Positions 1 to 7,738 of a stretch of DNA of 64,000 nucleotides are shown one piece after another (position 1 is the stretch's first letter; every line of letters begins with the position of its first letter). The stretch spans positions 55,205 through 119,204 of the forward strand of contig NZ_KE150258.1 in the NCBI RefSeq assembly GCF_000411115.1, given 5' to 3'. Position numbers and translations under genes: made by a program. The notes below the pieces were generated by a model. The model ran no database searches, was not told the DNA's origin, and was given only the letters and a program-made list of their open reading frames with translations. This DNA is from Capnocytophaga granulosa ATCC 51502 (GTDB lineage: Bacteria; Bacteroidota; Bacteroidia; Flavobacteriales; Flavobacteriaceae).

Positions 1-309
1 CCCAATATCACTATTATCTCAGGTATTTTTGAGCTTTTTGGAGACAATGCCTTGGCCGCTGAGGCGATCAAAGGAGTAGTTGCTATCTCGGACAATGGTT
101 ATATCGTCTATACAGGGCAGCCATGGCACCCGCAGCTCAAGACTATCGCCTTTGTACTGAAGAGTCACCAAGAGAAAGACTGGGTGATGCGTCGCCGTAG
201 TCAGCGAGAATTGGACGGGCTTTTCGCCCTCCAAGGGGTAAAGAAAGAAAGCATGCTGATTGATGATTTTGGTATCTTTACCGTTAGCTTAGCAGGAGTG
301 AAGAAATAA
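1..309 (+). CDS. hypothetical protein, 5' end outside the window
   Basis: The frame is open from the first base of the window to a TAA at 307-309, so this is the C-terminal 102 residues of a longer protein. I do not recognise the family. The visible part is soluble, mixed alpha/beta in character, with no membrane segment and no catalytic motif I can name; it ends in a lysine pair. A TTG at 52 could start a shorter product, but the reading frame upstream of it is open and protein-like, so a truncated gene is more likely. The next gene follows after 14 bases on the same strand and may be co-transcribed. Confidence 0.6.
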   Translation, partial: PNITIISGIFELFGDNALAAEAIKGVVAISDNGYIVYTGQPWHPQLKTIAFVLKSHQEKDWVMRRRSQRELDGLFALQGVKKESMLIDDFGIFTVSLAGVKK

Positions 310-323
310 TTATTTGAGGAAAT

Positions 324-725
324 ATGAAAATAATTTATGCCTTTATAATAGCACTTATCCTCTCTGTACTCGCTTTTTTTCTTGCTATTAGAATCACTGA
401 TAGTACAGGAGCGGGACTCTTTTTATTGGGAATGCTACCTGTAACCTTTTTTATCATCTTTACATATACAAAACTATTAGATATTTTTCATGTAAGAAAG
501 TTTGTATATGTAGCCTTATATACTTTTATAGCTTGTTATGTAATGGTTTTTATGACCACTTTCGGTTTAAGTTCAGATGGTAAGTGGGGCGTTGGGTATG
601 CTCTTTTGGATTCTCTTCATGTAATGATGGATATTTATTTGCTTATTTGCAATATAGCTATTACGCTTATTTACAGCACTTTGTTTGTACTTTTTAGCCG
701 CCTTTCAAGAAAGAAAGATAAGTAA
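324..725 (+). CDS. small integral membrane protein, unknown function
   Basis: This 133-residue protein is almost entirely hydrophobic. Four membrane segments can be seen, roughly at residues 3-23, 29-49, 58-80 and 100-125, with short polar loops and a basic C-terminus (SRLSRKKDK) likely to be cytoplasmic. A weak purine-rich site (TTTGAGGAAAT) lies just before the ATG. It begins 14 bases after the preceding gene, which suggests one transcript. I cannot assign a family; small four-helix proteins of this kind occur in many Bacteroidota genomes with no known role. Confidence 0.65.
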   Translation: MKIIYAFIIALILSVLAFFLAIRITDSTGAGLFLLGMLPVTFFIIFTYTKLLDIFHVRKFVYVALYTFIACYVMVFMTTFGLSSDGKWGVGYALLDSLHVMMDIYLLICNIAITLIYSTLFVLFSRLSRKKDK

Positions 726-728
726 ATT

Positions 729-925
729 AACGTGTGTTCGGTATAACGAAAGCTCCCACTGATTTTCACGGATTTTCTATGTCTATATAATTGTGTTGTT
801 GCGATTTACACAGATTTCTATAAGACCAAAGGCTCTAATCATAGTAGGCACGAGCTGCAAGCTCGCGCCAGCGAAGGGAAAAATCCGTGAAATCAACAAA
901 AATTGGCGGGAGATTTTAGCTCTTG
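729..925 (+). repeat. decayed copy of the 229-bp inverted-repeat element
   Basis: The stretch starts AACGTGTGTTCGGTATAACG and continues with the same internal words as the intact copies (AAAGCTCCCAC, GATTTTCACGGATTT, GTTGCGATTTACACAGATTT). The right end is degraded and the centre is replaced by a near-palindrome at 847-869 (GGCACGAGC...GCTCGCGCC). It occupies the gap between the convergent genes ending at 725 and 1015. End coordinate is approximate. Confidence 0.6.
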
Positions 926-1014
926 GAATGAATTTTTGCAAGAGAATGAGGCTAACAAAGGGCTAATAAGGTCATTTGTCCACAGAATAAGCTTGCTCTT
1001 AAAGGTAATGTAAC

Positions 1015-1758
1015 TCATTTAGTTGTTTTTCTAAAAGTAATTCCATAAAACTTGTTATTCCAGAACAATTCTGTTTTCTTTTCAGCCACTGATGCTGGGA
1101 TACATTGTTCTATGGCATTCAAATCAACTGTTTTGCCTTCAAAATAGGATTTAGAAAAGATGCTTTTCTTGTATTGGGTCTCCACAAAGTCGGCTGTCTC
1201 ATCGGCAATAAGCAACTTGCTACCAGGTTTGGCAACTCGGAGCATTTCGCTCATAGCAAGGGCTTTATCGTTGAAAAAATTGATACCTCCGATGTGAAAA
1301 ACAATATCAAAAGTATTATCAGCAAAAGGCAAGTCCTCTGCGGGGCACTGCACAAGGGTAAGGTTTGTTTTCTTTTGCCACTGCTTTTTACATCTTTTGA
1401 GCATTCCCATCGAGATATCAGCCCCTACAAGGTTTATCGTTTTCAAATCAATCCCTTGGGGTAGATAACGCAAGTCCGCCCCTGTACCTATGGAAACATA
1501 AAGCACCGAAATAGCATTCTTCCATTCCAAGCGGCTCATCAATTCCGTACGCAGGCGGTCAATGGCGTTTCCATACTTGAGCTTTCCTATCCATTTTTCT
1601 CCAAAATCATAAAAGAAAGACATCCAATCGTACATTTTCATATATTTTTGATTGTCTCCACTGACAAAGTGGTCATTCATAAAGCAAAAAATACCATTTT
1701 CTTGTTTTACATCTTTTATGTCTATATCAGATTTTAATATTTGGGATATATCTTTCAT
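1015..1758 (-). CDS. class I SAM-dependent methyltransferase
   Basis: The 247-residue protein has the Rossmann methyltransferase signature: a glycine-rich SAM motif near residues 85-96 (VSIGTGADLRYLP), an acidic residue at the end of strand 2 (VGADIS), then PAEDLPFADNTFDIVFH and the LRVAKPGSKLLIADE strand that typifies the Methyltransf_11 (UbiE/MenG-like) group. The N-terminal 70 residues carry aromatic and charged residues that may form the acceptor pocket. The substrate cannot be told from sequence. It stands alone: the upstream gap to the gene ending at 1791 is 32 bases on the same strand, so it may be the last gene of a three-gene unit with the two genes to its right. Confidence 0.8.
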   Translation of the reverse strand: MKDISQILKSDIDIKDVKQENGIFCFMNDHFVSGDNQKYMKMYDWMSFFYDFGEKWIGKLKYGNAIDRLRTELMSRLEWKNAISVLYVSIGTGADLRYLPQGIDLKTINLVGADISMGMLKRCKKQWQKKTNLTLVQCPAEDLPFADNTFDIVFHIGGINFFNDKALAMSEMLRVAKPGSKLLIADETADFVETQYKKSIFSKSYFEGKTVDLNAIEQCIPASVAEKKTELFWNNKFYGITFRKTTK

Positions 1759-1790
1759 TGTATTTATATTATTGAATTATCTTTTCTTAA

Positions 1791-2717
1791 TCATAATCCG
1801 TATTTAGTCCAGCCCCCATCGTGCCATTGGCATTCGTCAATTCGCCACTCGCCATCTTTTCTGATGATAAGAAAGCGAAACTGACAATTATGTCTGTCTT
1901 GGGTGTAGAGGTATATTTTATTCTTGGTCACTGTCTCAGTATCGATAATTTGATGATCACCATAGGTACCGCCTTTATCTAAAGAATAACTAATTCCTTC
2001 AGGGCGATAGCCCACGCGAGGCTTATCGGTACAATACTTTTTGAAGAGGGCTATGCATTCCTCCCTTACCAAAAGATCACCCTCTTGGGTATCATCATTC
2101 TTGGCAGCAAAAGCCTCCCACTGGGTCATTGCCGCAAAGAAATCTAAGAGTAATTGCTTTACTATAGGTAAGTCATCAGAAGGAGGCGCCGCTGGTTTCT
2201 TCTTGCCTGCGGTGCGTTGGGCTTGTTCAAAGGCTTTTATCTGCTCGGCAGTGAAAGGTTTATCAAGGTAGAAACTCACCTTGTTGTAGTGTGCCACAGC
2301 CATAAGTCCTTCAAAAGTAACCCGCGTTCTCTTTAGTGAAAGAGACTTTAGGCGTGGTACTTGTAAGACGATTTTTAGTGTCTCATCAGTTATGGGGCAA
2401 CCGTCCAGTGAGATATGGTCAATAGGTTTGTTGGCAAAGTACTTAAAGCCTTCGCCTGTAACTTGTTTGTTGTCCTCTAAGAAAAGGAGTTTTAGTTTGG
2501 GCAAAGTCGCTAAGTATTGTAGTGCTTCATCGGTAATTGCGGTATTGATAAAGCCCATATTGACCAACGACTTTACTTGTACGATCTGTGCGACCATCTC
2601 GTCGGTTAGGGCGACATCTCTGTAATGATGTCCCTTGCAAAAGCGCTCCTCGGTTACTTCCTTAAGAGCTGCTTCTAAAGTAATGGGGAGGGGACCTCTA
2701 ATCATGTACACCTTCAC
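1791..2717 (-). CDS. leucine-rich-repeat protein with C-terminal NTF2-like (immunity-type) domain
   Basis: Residues about 40-150 contain four to five imperfect leucine-rich repeats of the type LPKLKLLFLEDN and VPRLKSLSLKRT. A low-complexity linker (GKKKPAAPPSDD) near residue 172 leads to a second domain of about 130 residues ending in DGEWRIDECQWHDGGW, which resembles the end of the NTF2-fold immunity family seen beside polymorphic toxins. No signal peptide is visible, so the protein is probably cytoplasmic. Its start overlaps the end of the upstream gene by 20 bases, a sign of translational coupling. The immunity reading is inference from one short C-terminal match; an LRR adaptor with a generic NTF2-like fold is the alternative. 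Confidence 0.55.
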   Translation of the reverse strand: MKVYMIRGPLPITLEAALKEVTEERFCKGHHYRDVALTDEMVAQIVQVKSLVNMGFINTAITDEALQYLATLPKLKLLFLEDNKQVTGEGFKYFANKPIDHISLDGCPITDETLKIVLQVPRLKSLSLKRTRVTFEGLMAVAHYNKVSFYLDKPFTAEQIKAFEQAQRTAGKKKPAAPPSDDLPIVKQLLLDFFAAMTQWEAFAAKNDDTQEGDLLVREECIALFKKYCTDKPRVGYRPEGISYSLDKGGTYGDHQIIDTETVTKNKIYLYTQDRHNCQFRFLIIRKDGEWRIDECQWHDGGWTKYGL

Positions 2718-3384
2718 ATTGACGGAATACCAATAGTTGTTTTACTGCCAAAAAAGACTCCCCTTGTGACCATGTTTGCGCATATTCCCTAAGTCGCTCC
2801 GCCCCTTCGTCCCAGAGTTCGTTGTTCAGCAGACACTCTACTACACAGTCCTCTCCGACACGTGCTACATAGCACTTGAGTGATTGTACACGCACTTCTG
2901 TTGTGAAGTATTGAGGCAAGAGATCCACAAGTAAGTCATAAAAATCCCGCTTGGCAGGAGGCGTTTGCCACTTTCCTAACAAATACTGATTGCCAAGCGT
3001 GGTATGCCAATGTATATCTCCCAGATAAATATCGCAGTTCTTATTATGATAGCCGCTCAAGCTATCAATAATCGTCTGAAAAGTTGTGGAAAGATAGTTT
3101 TCTATAAGCGAAAGTACCTTTTCCTGTTCGGTATCTCCGAATCCTGCTATATTATCCACGATTCCTTGAGGAAAATAGCCATCTTCTAAGTAAGTGCCTA
3201 TGTGTAGCTCTATGAGACTTTCGTCCATTTCAGGGGTAGGAATGACCTCCAGCTCAATACGCATTTTTTCTCCCATCCAAATGGTACGGGCAGGGATATC
3301 AGGGTCTGCTTTATACCCTTGTTCTATAATCTTTTGAGAGAGCTGCTCAAGGATTTGTTCTTCTATATGAGTGGTAAGACGCAT
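2698..3384 (-). CDS. hypothetical protein, possibly DUF6348-like
   Basis: This 228-residue soluble protein has a central stretch (GIVDNIAGFGDTEQEKVLSL) followed by a block with aromatic residues and a histidine-rich segment (GDIHWHTT). The AGFGDT motif and the overall layout recall DUF6348 proteins, which often lie near polymorphic toxin and immunity genes, but I hold this loosely. No signal peptide or membrane segment is present. It overlaps the downstream LRR/NTF2-like gene by 20 bases, so the two are almost surely co-translated and may act together. A heptad-type repeat lies directly upstream. Confidence 0.55.
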   Translation of the reverse strand: MRLTTHIEEQILEQLSQKIIEQGYKADPDIPARTIWMGEKMRIELEVIPTPEMDESLIELHIGTYLEDGYFPQGIVDNIAGFGDTEQEKVLSLIENYLSTTFQTIIDSLSGYHNKNCDIYLGDIHWHTTLGNQYLLGKWQTPPAKRDFYDLLVDLLPQYFTTEVRVQSLKCYVARVGEDCVVECLLNNELWDEGAERLREYAQTWSQGESFLAVKQLLVFRQCEGVHD

Positions 3385-3386
3385 GG

Positions 3387-3416
3387 TTAATGATTAATAG
3401 TTAATGATTAATGATT
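3387..3416. repeat. heptad-period degenerate repeat
   Basis: About four units of a 7-bp period (TTAATGA, TTAATAG, TTAATGA, TTAATGA). The repeat overlaps the 3' end of the lactonase gene and encodes its last few residues. Confidence 0.7.
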
Positions 3417-4525
3417 TCTGTAAATATAATGCAAGTAGGTTTGTCTACACTGATATGCTGTGAGGTATCGGTAAGGGTGCCTGTGGTAGCATCTCGCTGG
3501 AAGACCTGTATCTTATTATCATCTCGGCAAGCGACCAAAAGATATTTACCATTGGGGGTTATTGCAAAATTGCGAGGGTGAATACCTGTGAGTTGGTAAC
3601 CTACTTTCTTTAGCGTACCCCGCTTAGGATCAATGGCAAAAATAGAGATCCCATCTTTTTTCAGACGGTGCGAGGTATAAAGAAAACGCCCATCGGGACT
3701 GATATGTATATCCGCACTTCCTCCCCCTTGGCCTTCATCGGCCATTAGGCGTTGGACTTCCTTTATTTTCCCTTTGTGATAGCTTAGCACCACACACTCT
3801 CCGCCCAATTCGTTGATTAGGTAGGCAAAACGTCCGTCCTTGCTAAAGGTAAGGTGACGAGGGCCTTGTCCATCGCTAACCTGATAAGCTATCTGTTGGT
3901 CTGTAAGCACCACAGCTCCTTGGGGAGCTTCCTGATTATAGCGAAAGCGATATATATGATCATTGCCCAAATCGGTAGCTAATACATATTTCCCATCAGG
4001 GGTAGGGATCATACAATGGACATGAGCCACACGCTCTGGAGTCCTCCCCTCAAAGGCTATATACTGTATCTCGGCCTGTAACTTACCTGCTGCATCTAAT
4101 AGGAAAACACCGATGTCGCCCCCTGTGTAATTAGCAGTTATGGCATACTTACTATCTGCAATGATATGGCAAGGGTCGGCACCTGCTTGTGTAGGGTGAA
4201 AGATAGGCTGAGTGGGTAGCTTATCTTGCCCTACCTCAAAGGAATAAGCCCCTTGCCGGCCATCGTTATACTCACTTACCGCATAGAGATGTTTTCCGTT
4301 GGGGGCTAAAGCTATAAAAGAAGGATTAGCGGCGGCGGTACTACCTAGCAGTACTGACGTTCCCTGTTGCTGATCAAAGCTATAGGTATAAATACCCTTG
4401 GAATTACCCCCTTCTGTATAAGTACCTACATACATTGTAAGGCTATTGGAGGGAGCTGATTGTGCAAAAGTATGCAAACCAACTAATGCACAAAATAAAG
4501 ATAAAAGTGTTTGTAATCTTTTCAT
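3401..4525 (-). CDS. secreted lactonase-family beta-propeller protein (6-phosphogluconolactonase-like)
   Basis: The protein of 374 residues has the repeated blade pattern of the lactonase family (PF10282), with the typical opening YVGTYTEG..KGIYTYSF, the blade motifs GPRHLTFSKDGRFAYLINE and SPDGRFLYTSHR, and HPRNFAITPNGKYLLVACRD near the end. I chose the ATG at 4523-4525 because it starts a clear signal peptide (MKRLQTLLSLFCALVGLHTFAQ); the frame stays open 42 bases further upstream. Members hydrolyse sugar lactones, but a secreted form is not the cytosolic pentose-phosphate enzyme, so its true substrate is unknown. The last residues (TEIINH) come from an intergenic-type repeat. A strong terminator separates it from the M48 gene upstream. 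Confidence 0.8.
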   Translation of the reverse strand: MKRLQTLLSLFCALVGLHTFAQSAPSNSLTMYVGTYTEGGNSKGIYTYSFDQQQGTSVLLGSTAAANPSFIALAPNGKHLYAVSEYNDGRQGAYSFEVGQDKLPTQPIFHPTQAGADPCHIIADSKYAITANYTGGDIGVFLLDAAGKLQAEIQYIAFEGRTPERVAHVHCMIPTPDGKYVLATDLGNDHIYRFRYNQEAPQGAVVLTDQQIAYQVSDGQGPRHLTFSKDGRFAYLINELGGECVVLSYHKGKIKEVQRLMADEGQGGGSADIHISPDGRFLYTSHRLKKDGISIFAIDPKRGTLKKVGYQLTGIHPRNFAITPNGKYLLVACRDDNKIQVFQRDATTGTLTDTSQHISVDKPTCIIFTEIINH

Positions 4526-4565
4526 ATGAGTTTTGAGTTTAAAAAAGTTATTTTCAAGAAAAAAC

Positions 4566-4600
4566 AAATTCTTTTGCTACAAGCTGTAACAAAAGAATTT
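4566..4600 (-). terminator. intrinsic terminator after the M48 peptidase gene
   Basis: A 16-bp stem (AAATTCTTTTG..TACA pairing with TGTA..CAAAAGAATTT) with a 3-base loop is followed on the minus strand by TTTGTTTTTTC. It lies just past the stop of the peptidase gene. Confidence 0.75.
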
Positions 4601-4618
4601 AGTTTTTAGTAGCTCCCA

Positions 4619-5425
4619 TTACTCAATAGGTGTTGTAGGGAGTTTGACTTCTCCTGGATCTTTCCAAAGGCCGTCCTTTATGGCACGTTTCTTAGCTGCT
4701 TCTGCTCGCTTTTCACTATCAGGGTGAGAGCTCATCATCTTTTGGAAGCGGCTCTGGGTTTCCCCGCCAGAGAGTAAGGCTAATTTCTTGAAAGCAGTAT
4801 ATACCGCCACTACATTGTAACCATGCTTCTTCATGAAGTTATAAGAGTACTCATCGGCTTGGGATTCTTGCTTTTTGCTGTGCTTGGCATCGAGCATGGC
4901 TTCTGCCATTTCCCCTAATTGGCTTTCGCTCAAGGTCTTCACCGTATTGGAAGCGGCTGCGCCTGCTTCTTGTAGGGCGGCTCTGGTATAGGCAGCCTTA
5001 ATAGCATCCTTGGTATCTTCGTTCTTTACGTGGCCAATTTCGTGACCAATGATTGCTAAAAGCTCATCGTCAGTCATCAAGTCCATGAGAGAGGAGAAGA
5101 CACGTACACTACCATCAGCACAGGCAAAGGCGTTGATATCGGTTACCAAATACACCTTGTAGTTGAGGGTCATGCCATCTTCGTTTTTGTGCTTACCGAA
5201 AAGACGATTAAGTCGCTTAGTATAAGGACTTTTTGCATCCGCCACTTTATTATGGGCATCCATCCACTCTACAGATTCTTTGGATAGCTTTTGAGCATCC
5301 TCATTGCTAAAGGAAAGTGCTTGTACGCCTTTGGTAGCGGCACTGGCCATCTTTCCAATATTAATCTGTGCTTGCGCAGTAGCTACCGCTACCATACACA
5401 AGACTGTCAAAATTGTTTTTTTCAT
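4619..5425 (-). CDS. M48-family zinc metallopeptidase, exported
   Basis: The 268-residue protein carries the zinc-protease motif HEIGH at residues 128-132, followed by KNEDTKDAIKAA and, further on, the third-ligand region around QADEYSYNFMKKHGY. This fits the M48 (HtpX/BepA/LoiP-like) group. I chose the ATG at 5423-5425 because it opens a signal peptide (MKKTILTVLCMVAVATAQAQ) behind an AAAGAGA ribosome site; the frame is open for 27 more codons upstream, but these lie in the promoter. The protease probably works in the periplasm on misfolded or outer-membrane proteins, by analogy with the family. A copy of its promoter and first codons lies at 7561-7638 beyond the restriction-modification island. 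Confidence 0.85.
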   Translation of the reverse strand: MKKTILTVLCMVAVATAQAQINIGKMASAATKGVQALSFSNEDAQKLSKESVEWMDAHNKVADAKSPYTKRLNRLFGKHKNEDGMTLNYKVYLVTDINAFACADGSVRVFSSLMDLMTDDELLAIIGHEIGHVKNEDTKDAIKAAYTRAALQEAGAAASNTVKTLSESQLGEMAEAMLDAKHSKKQESQADEYSYNFMKKHGYNVVAVYTAFKKLALLSGGETQSRFQKMMSSHPDSEKRAEAAKKRAIKDGLWKDPGEVKLPTTPIE

Positions 5426-5482
5426 ATAAATCTCTTTATAATTACCGAGTGCAAATATAAGGGATTTAATTGTTAATTGTTG
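5405..5482. repeat. left direct repeat flanking the restriction-modification island
   Basis: About 77 bases covering the first codons, ribosome site and promoter of the M48 gene. They recur at 7561-7638 in the same orientation with only scattered differences (shared core CTTTATAATTAC, GAGTGCAAATATAAGGG, ATTTAATTGTTAATTGTT). Confidence 0.8.
5452..5459 (-). promoter_or_regulatory. -7 box of the M48 peptidase promoter
   Basis: Minus-strand TATATTTG fits the Bacteroidota TAnnTTTG box and stands 27 bases before the chosen start codon. No TTG is seen at the usual distance. Confidence 0.5.
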
Positions 5483-5654
5483 ATTATCAATTATTAATAT
5501 TTTCATATCTTGCCTAGTAGATAGTCAGTAAAAGAATAAAAAAGAGTATGAGCGATTTAAAATTAACACTTTTCAGGAAATGGGAATTTGACGATGAGGT
5601 GATTTAAATTTTAGAAAGATACAGATCAAAGTGCTGCTTATCAACATTGCAAAA

Positions 5655-6404
5655 TTAGATAGTTTTAAGACTTTTTTGATTCGATTTAATTTTATTATAC
5701 CCCATATTTATCATATATTTTTCAAAACCTTCAATATCTAAAGCATTAGATAATTTTATTACTTTGTAGGTAGTTTTTTCTTGTGTTAGATCATCTTCAG
5801 CAACTAGATCACTTTTAAATGAAATATTTTCATCTTCCATCATTTCACGAGTAGAGCCGCCAATTAAATAAAAAATAATATTTTTAGACTCTAACATATC
5901 TGCTTTTGGAGTTTCAAATAAAACACAAGCAAAAAAATCTTTATCTACTTCATTGGGTTTGTACAAATTATCATATTTACAAATATTTTTAAAATGATAG
6001 CGTTCATTACATAACGCAAATTTTATACCATTTCTTGGAAAAGAAGACCGAACTTCAATTTTCTTTCCATTATTTAATAATAAATCTATTTGATTAGAAG
6101 CAGATTGAAATGGAGTAAAAGAAACAATATCTCCAAATATTCCTTTAATATAGAAATACCACCCATATTCAGATAATACCCCTCCTAAGGTATCTAATAT
6201 TAATCTATCCTTATCTCTTTTATTGATGCTATCATTTGCTTTGTGTGGATTAACTTTTTGTGCTAACTCCCATGCTTTATTGTAATAGAAAGGGGCATGA
6301 GGATTATTATTATCAAAAGTAAATTTTATTACTTTATAAGTTCTTTTAATATTAGAATTGTTATAAGGATCTTGACAATTAATTATTTCATATTTATACG
6401 GCAT
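5655..6404 (-). CDS. putative type II restriction endonuclease
   Basis: I infer this role from position and one motif. The gene overlaps the end of an EcoRI-type methyltransferase gene by 11 bases, as in many type II systems, and both are AT-rich beside their neighbours. Within the 249-residue protein, D107 and E117-V118-R119 (QIDLLLNNGKKIEVRSS) look like a PD-(D/E)XK nuclease core, except that the usual lysine is an arginine. No similarity to EcoRI endonuclease itself is evident. The product would cut DNA at the site protected by the methyltransferase. If the arginine disables catalysis, the gene could be a remnant or a binding-only partner. Confidence 0.6.
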   Translation of the reverse strand: MPYKYEIINCQDPYNNSNIKRTYKVIKFTFDNNNPHAPFYYNKAWELAQKVNPHKANDSINKRDKDRLILDTLGGVLSEYGWYFYIKGIFGDIVSFTPFQSASNQIDLLLNNGKKIEVRSSFPRNGIKFALCNERYHFKNICKYDNLYKPNEVDKDFFACVLFETPKADMLESKNIIFYLIGGSTREMMEDENISFKSDLVAEDDLTQEKTTYKVIKLSNALDIEGFEKYMINMGYNKIKSNQKSLKTI

Positions 6405-7320
6405 TATTCACTTCTTTTTTTGATGAGATAATATTTTTTATAAAAATTCTTGAATATAACCTTTTTCCGTTAAGATATGCTCTATCTAATTTTCCTTTCC
6501 ATTTTTTATTGGCAATATAACTTAATTCTCCATCTTTTACTTGATAATCTGCACCTATGATTTCAAATTGTTCTGGATTATATTTTGATAAAAAAGTAAT
6601 TGGAACTCCCATTATTCCTTCAAAATCGTATGGAATATCTTTAGTTTTACTTATTTCAATAGCTTTATAATTATCATATTCAAGATATTCAGTTGTAGAA
6701 TATGGTTTAGATACATCTAATCTTTGATATTTTTGTTTTATATCTAGATTAGTATACCAAAAACTTCTTGCTCCTTCACATAAATCCCCATTAGGCAAAA
6801 AAAACCAACGAACACAATTAATCCCCAATCGTATTTTATTTGCCTTGATATTTTCTAATATCTTTTTAAAACTAAGTGCATTGGAATTTCCAATTATAAG
6901 AAAATATTTCTTTTCCTTCAACAACAAATTAACAAAATCCTTAAATAAAGAAAATGGCGGATTGGTAATGACTATATCTGATTTCTTTAATAAATCAATA
7001 CATTCATCACTTCTAAAATCTCCATTTTCCTTCAACTTTTTTAATTTTAATTCCTTATTAGATCTATTGTAAATTAAATAAAAACCTTGTTCTTCCTCTT
7101 TGTAACTTACAATTAATTCTTTTAATTGTAAACTCTCAAAATTGTCAAAAAAGTATTTAAAAAAATTGCTGAATTTTGGATTATCACAGTTGCAATAGAT
7201 TATTTTGTTTTTAAAAAAATCTTTATGGATCTCCAATTCTTTTTCAATATCTTTCAATAATGTATAAAATTCATCGTTTTTATTTTTTATAGCATTGTTC
7301 AACTTTTTATTTTTAGACAT
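6394..7320 (-). CDS. adenine-specific DNA methyltransferase, EcoRI methylase family
   Basis: The 308-residue protein matches the EcoRI methylase family: KNKNDEFYTLLKDIEKEL at residues 12-29, IIYCNCDNPKFSNFFKYF at 40-57, and the N6-adenine catalytic motif NPPF at 120-123 inside DIVITNPPFSLFKDF. The segment GARSFWYTNL and the C-terminal block with KWKGKLDRAYLNGKRLYSR are also typical. It should methylate adenine in a short palindrome, possibly GAATTC as for EcoRI, but specificity cannot be read by eye. The gene precedes and overlaps the putative nuclease, so methylation capacity is made first. Its low G+C and the flanking duplication point to horizontal acquisition. Confidence 0.85.
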   Translation of the reverse strand: MSKNKKLNNAIKNKNDEFYTLLKDIEKELEIHKDFFKNKIIYCNCDNPKFSNFFKYFFDNFESLQLKELIVSYKEEEQGFYLIYNRSNKELKLKKLKENGDFRSDECIDLLKKSDIVITNPPFSLFKDFVNLLLKEKKYFLIIGNSNALSFKKILENIKANKIRLGINCVRWFFLPNGDLCEGARSFWYTNLDIKQKYQRLDVSKPYSTTEYLEYDNYKAIEISKTKDIPYDFEGIMGVPITFLSKYNPEQFEIIGADYQVKDGELSYIANKKWKGKLDRAYLNGKRLYSRIFIKNIISSKKEVNNAV

Positions 7321-7430
7321 TATTCTTCTTTATTAATCATTATTACACTTTGTTTTATCTATTCTTTTGTATTAATCCAATAACCTTATATCCCATATCA
7401 GTTATATATTCCTTCTTTTATTTTCATAAT

Positions 7431-7520
7431 TAATGCGAGCTTGATATAACAAAAGCCCCCACAAAGCCAGCGAGTGCTCACGACTGGGTATGTGAAATAC
7501 AAATTTCACAGATTTTTATA
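7431..7520 (+). repeat. decayed fragment of the 229-bp element
   Basis: The words AATGCGAGCTTGATATAAC, AAAAGCCCCCACA and AAATTTCACAGATTTTTATA correspond in order to the left half of the intact copies. The rest is lost. It lies between the restriction-modification genes and the right direct repeat. Ends approximate. Confidence 0.45.
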
Positions 7521-7560
7521 TGGTGTGTTTCTCAGCAGCTTTCGCTATTGGGGTCAAAGT

Positions 7561-7638
7561 TGTCAAAATTGTTTTTCCCCATACAAATTCCTTTATAATT
7601 ACTGAGTGCAAATATAAGGGATTTAATTGTTAATTGTT
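7561..7638. repeat. right direct repeat flanking the restriction-modification island
   Basis: Second copy of the M48 promoter region. On the minus strand it contains TATATTTG, AAAGGAATTTGT and ATGGGGAAAAACAATTTTG, matching the M48 start (ATGAAAAAAACAATTTTG), after which similarity stops. It could serve as a promoter for the methyltransferase gene 240 bases downstream. Confidence 0.8.
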
Positions 7639-7738
7639 AATGTTCAATTGTTAATGTTTAATACCAATAATGATTAATGACCAATAACTAATCCTTTATA
7701 GTATTAGTCATTGGTCACTAATCATTGGTCACTAATTG
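7622..7738. repeat. heptad-period degenerate repeat
   Basis: Units such as TTAATTG, TTAATTG, TTAATGT, then GATTAAT, GACCAAT, and finally TTGGTCA, CTAATCA, TTGGTCA fill the gap up to the stop codon of the RND gene. The two ends are partly inverted copies of each other. Confidence 0.7.

Noticed and set aside
5548-5607. A 19-codon plus-strand ORF (MSDLKLTLFRKWEFDDEVI) between the M48 gene and the nuclease gene
   Set aside because: Too short, no promoter or terminator, in the rearranged flank of the R-M island; perhaps the stump of a lost gene but it cannot be supported.
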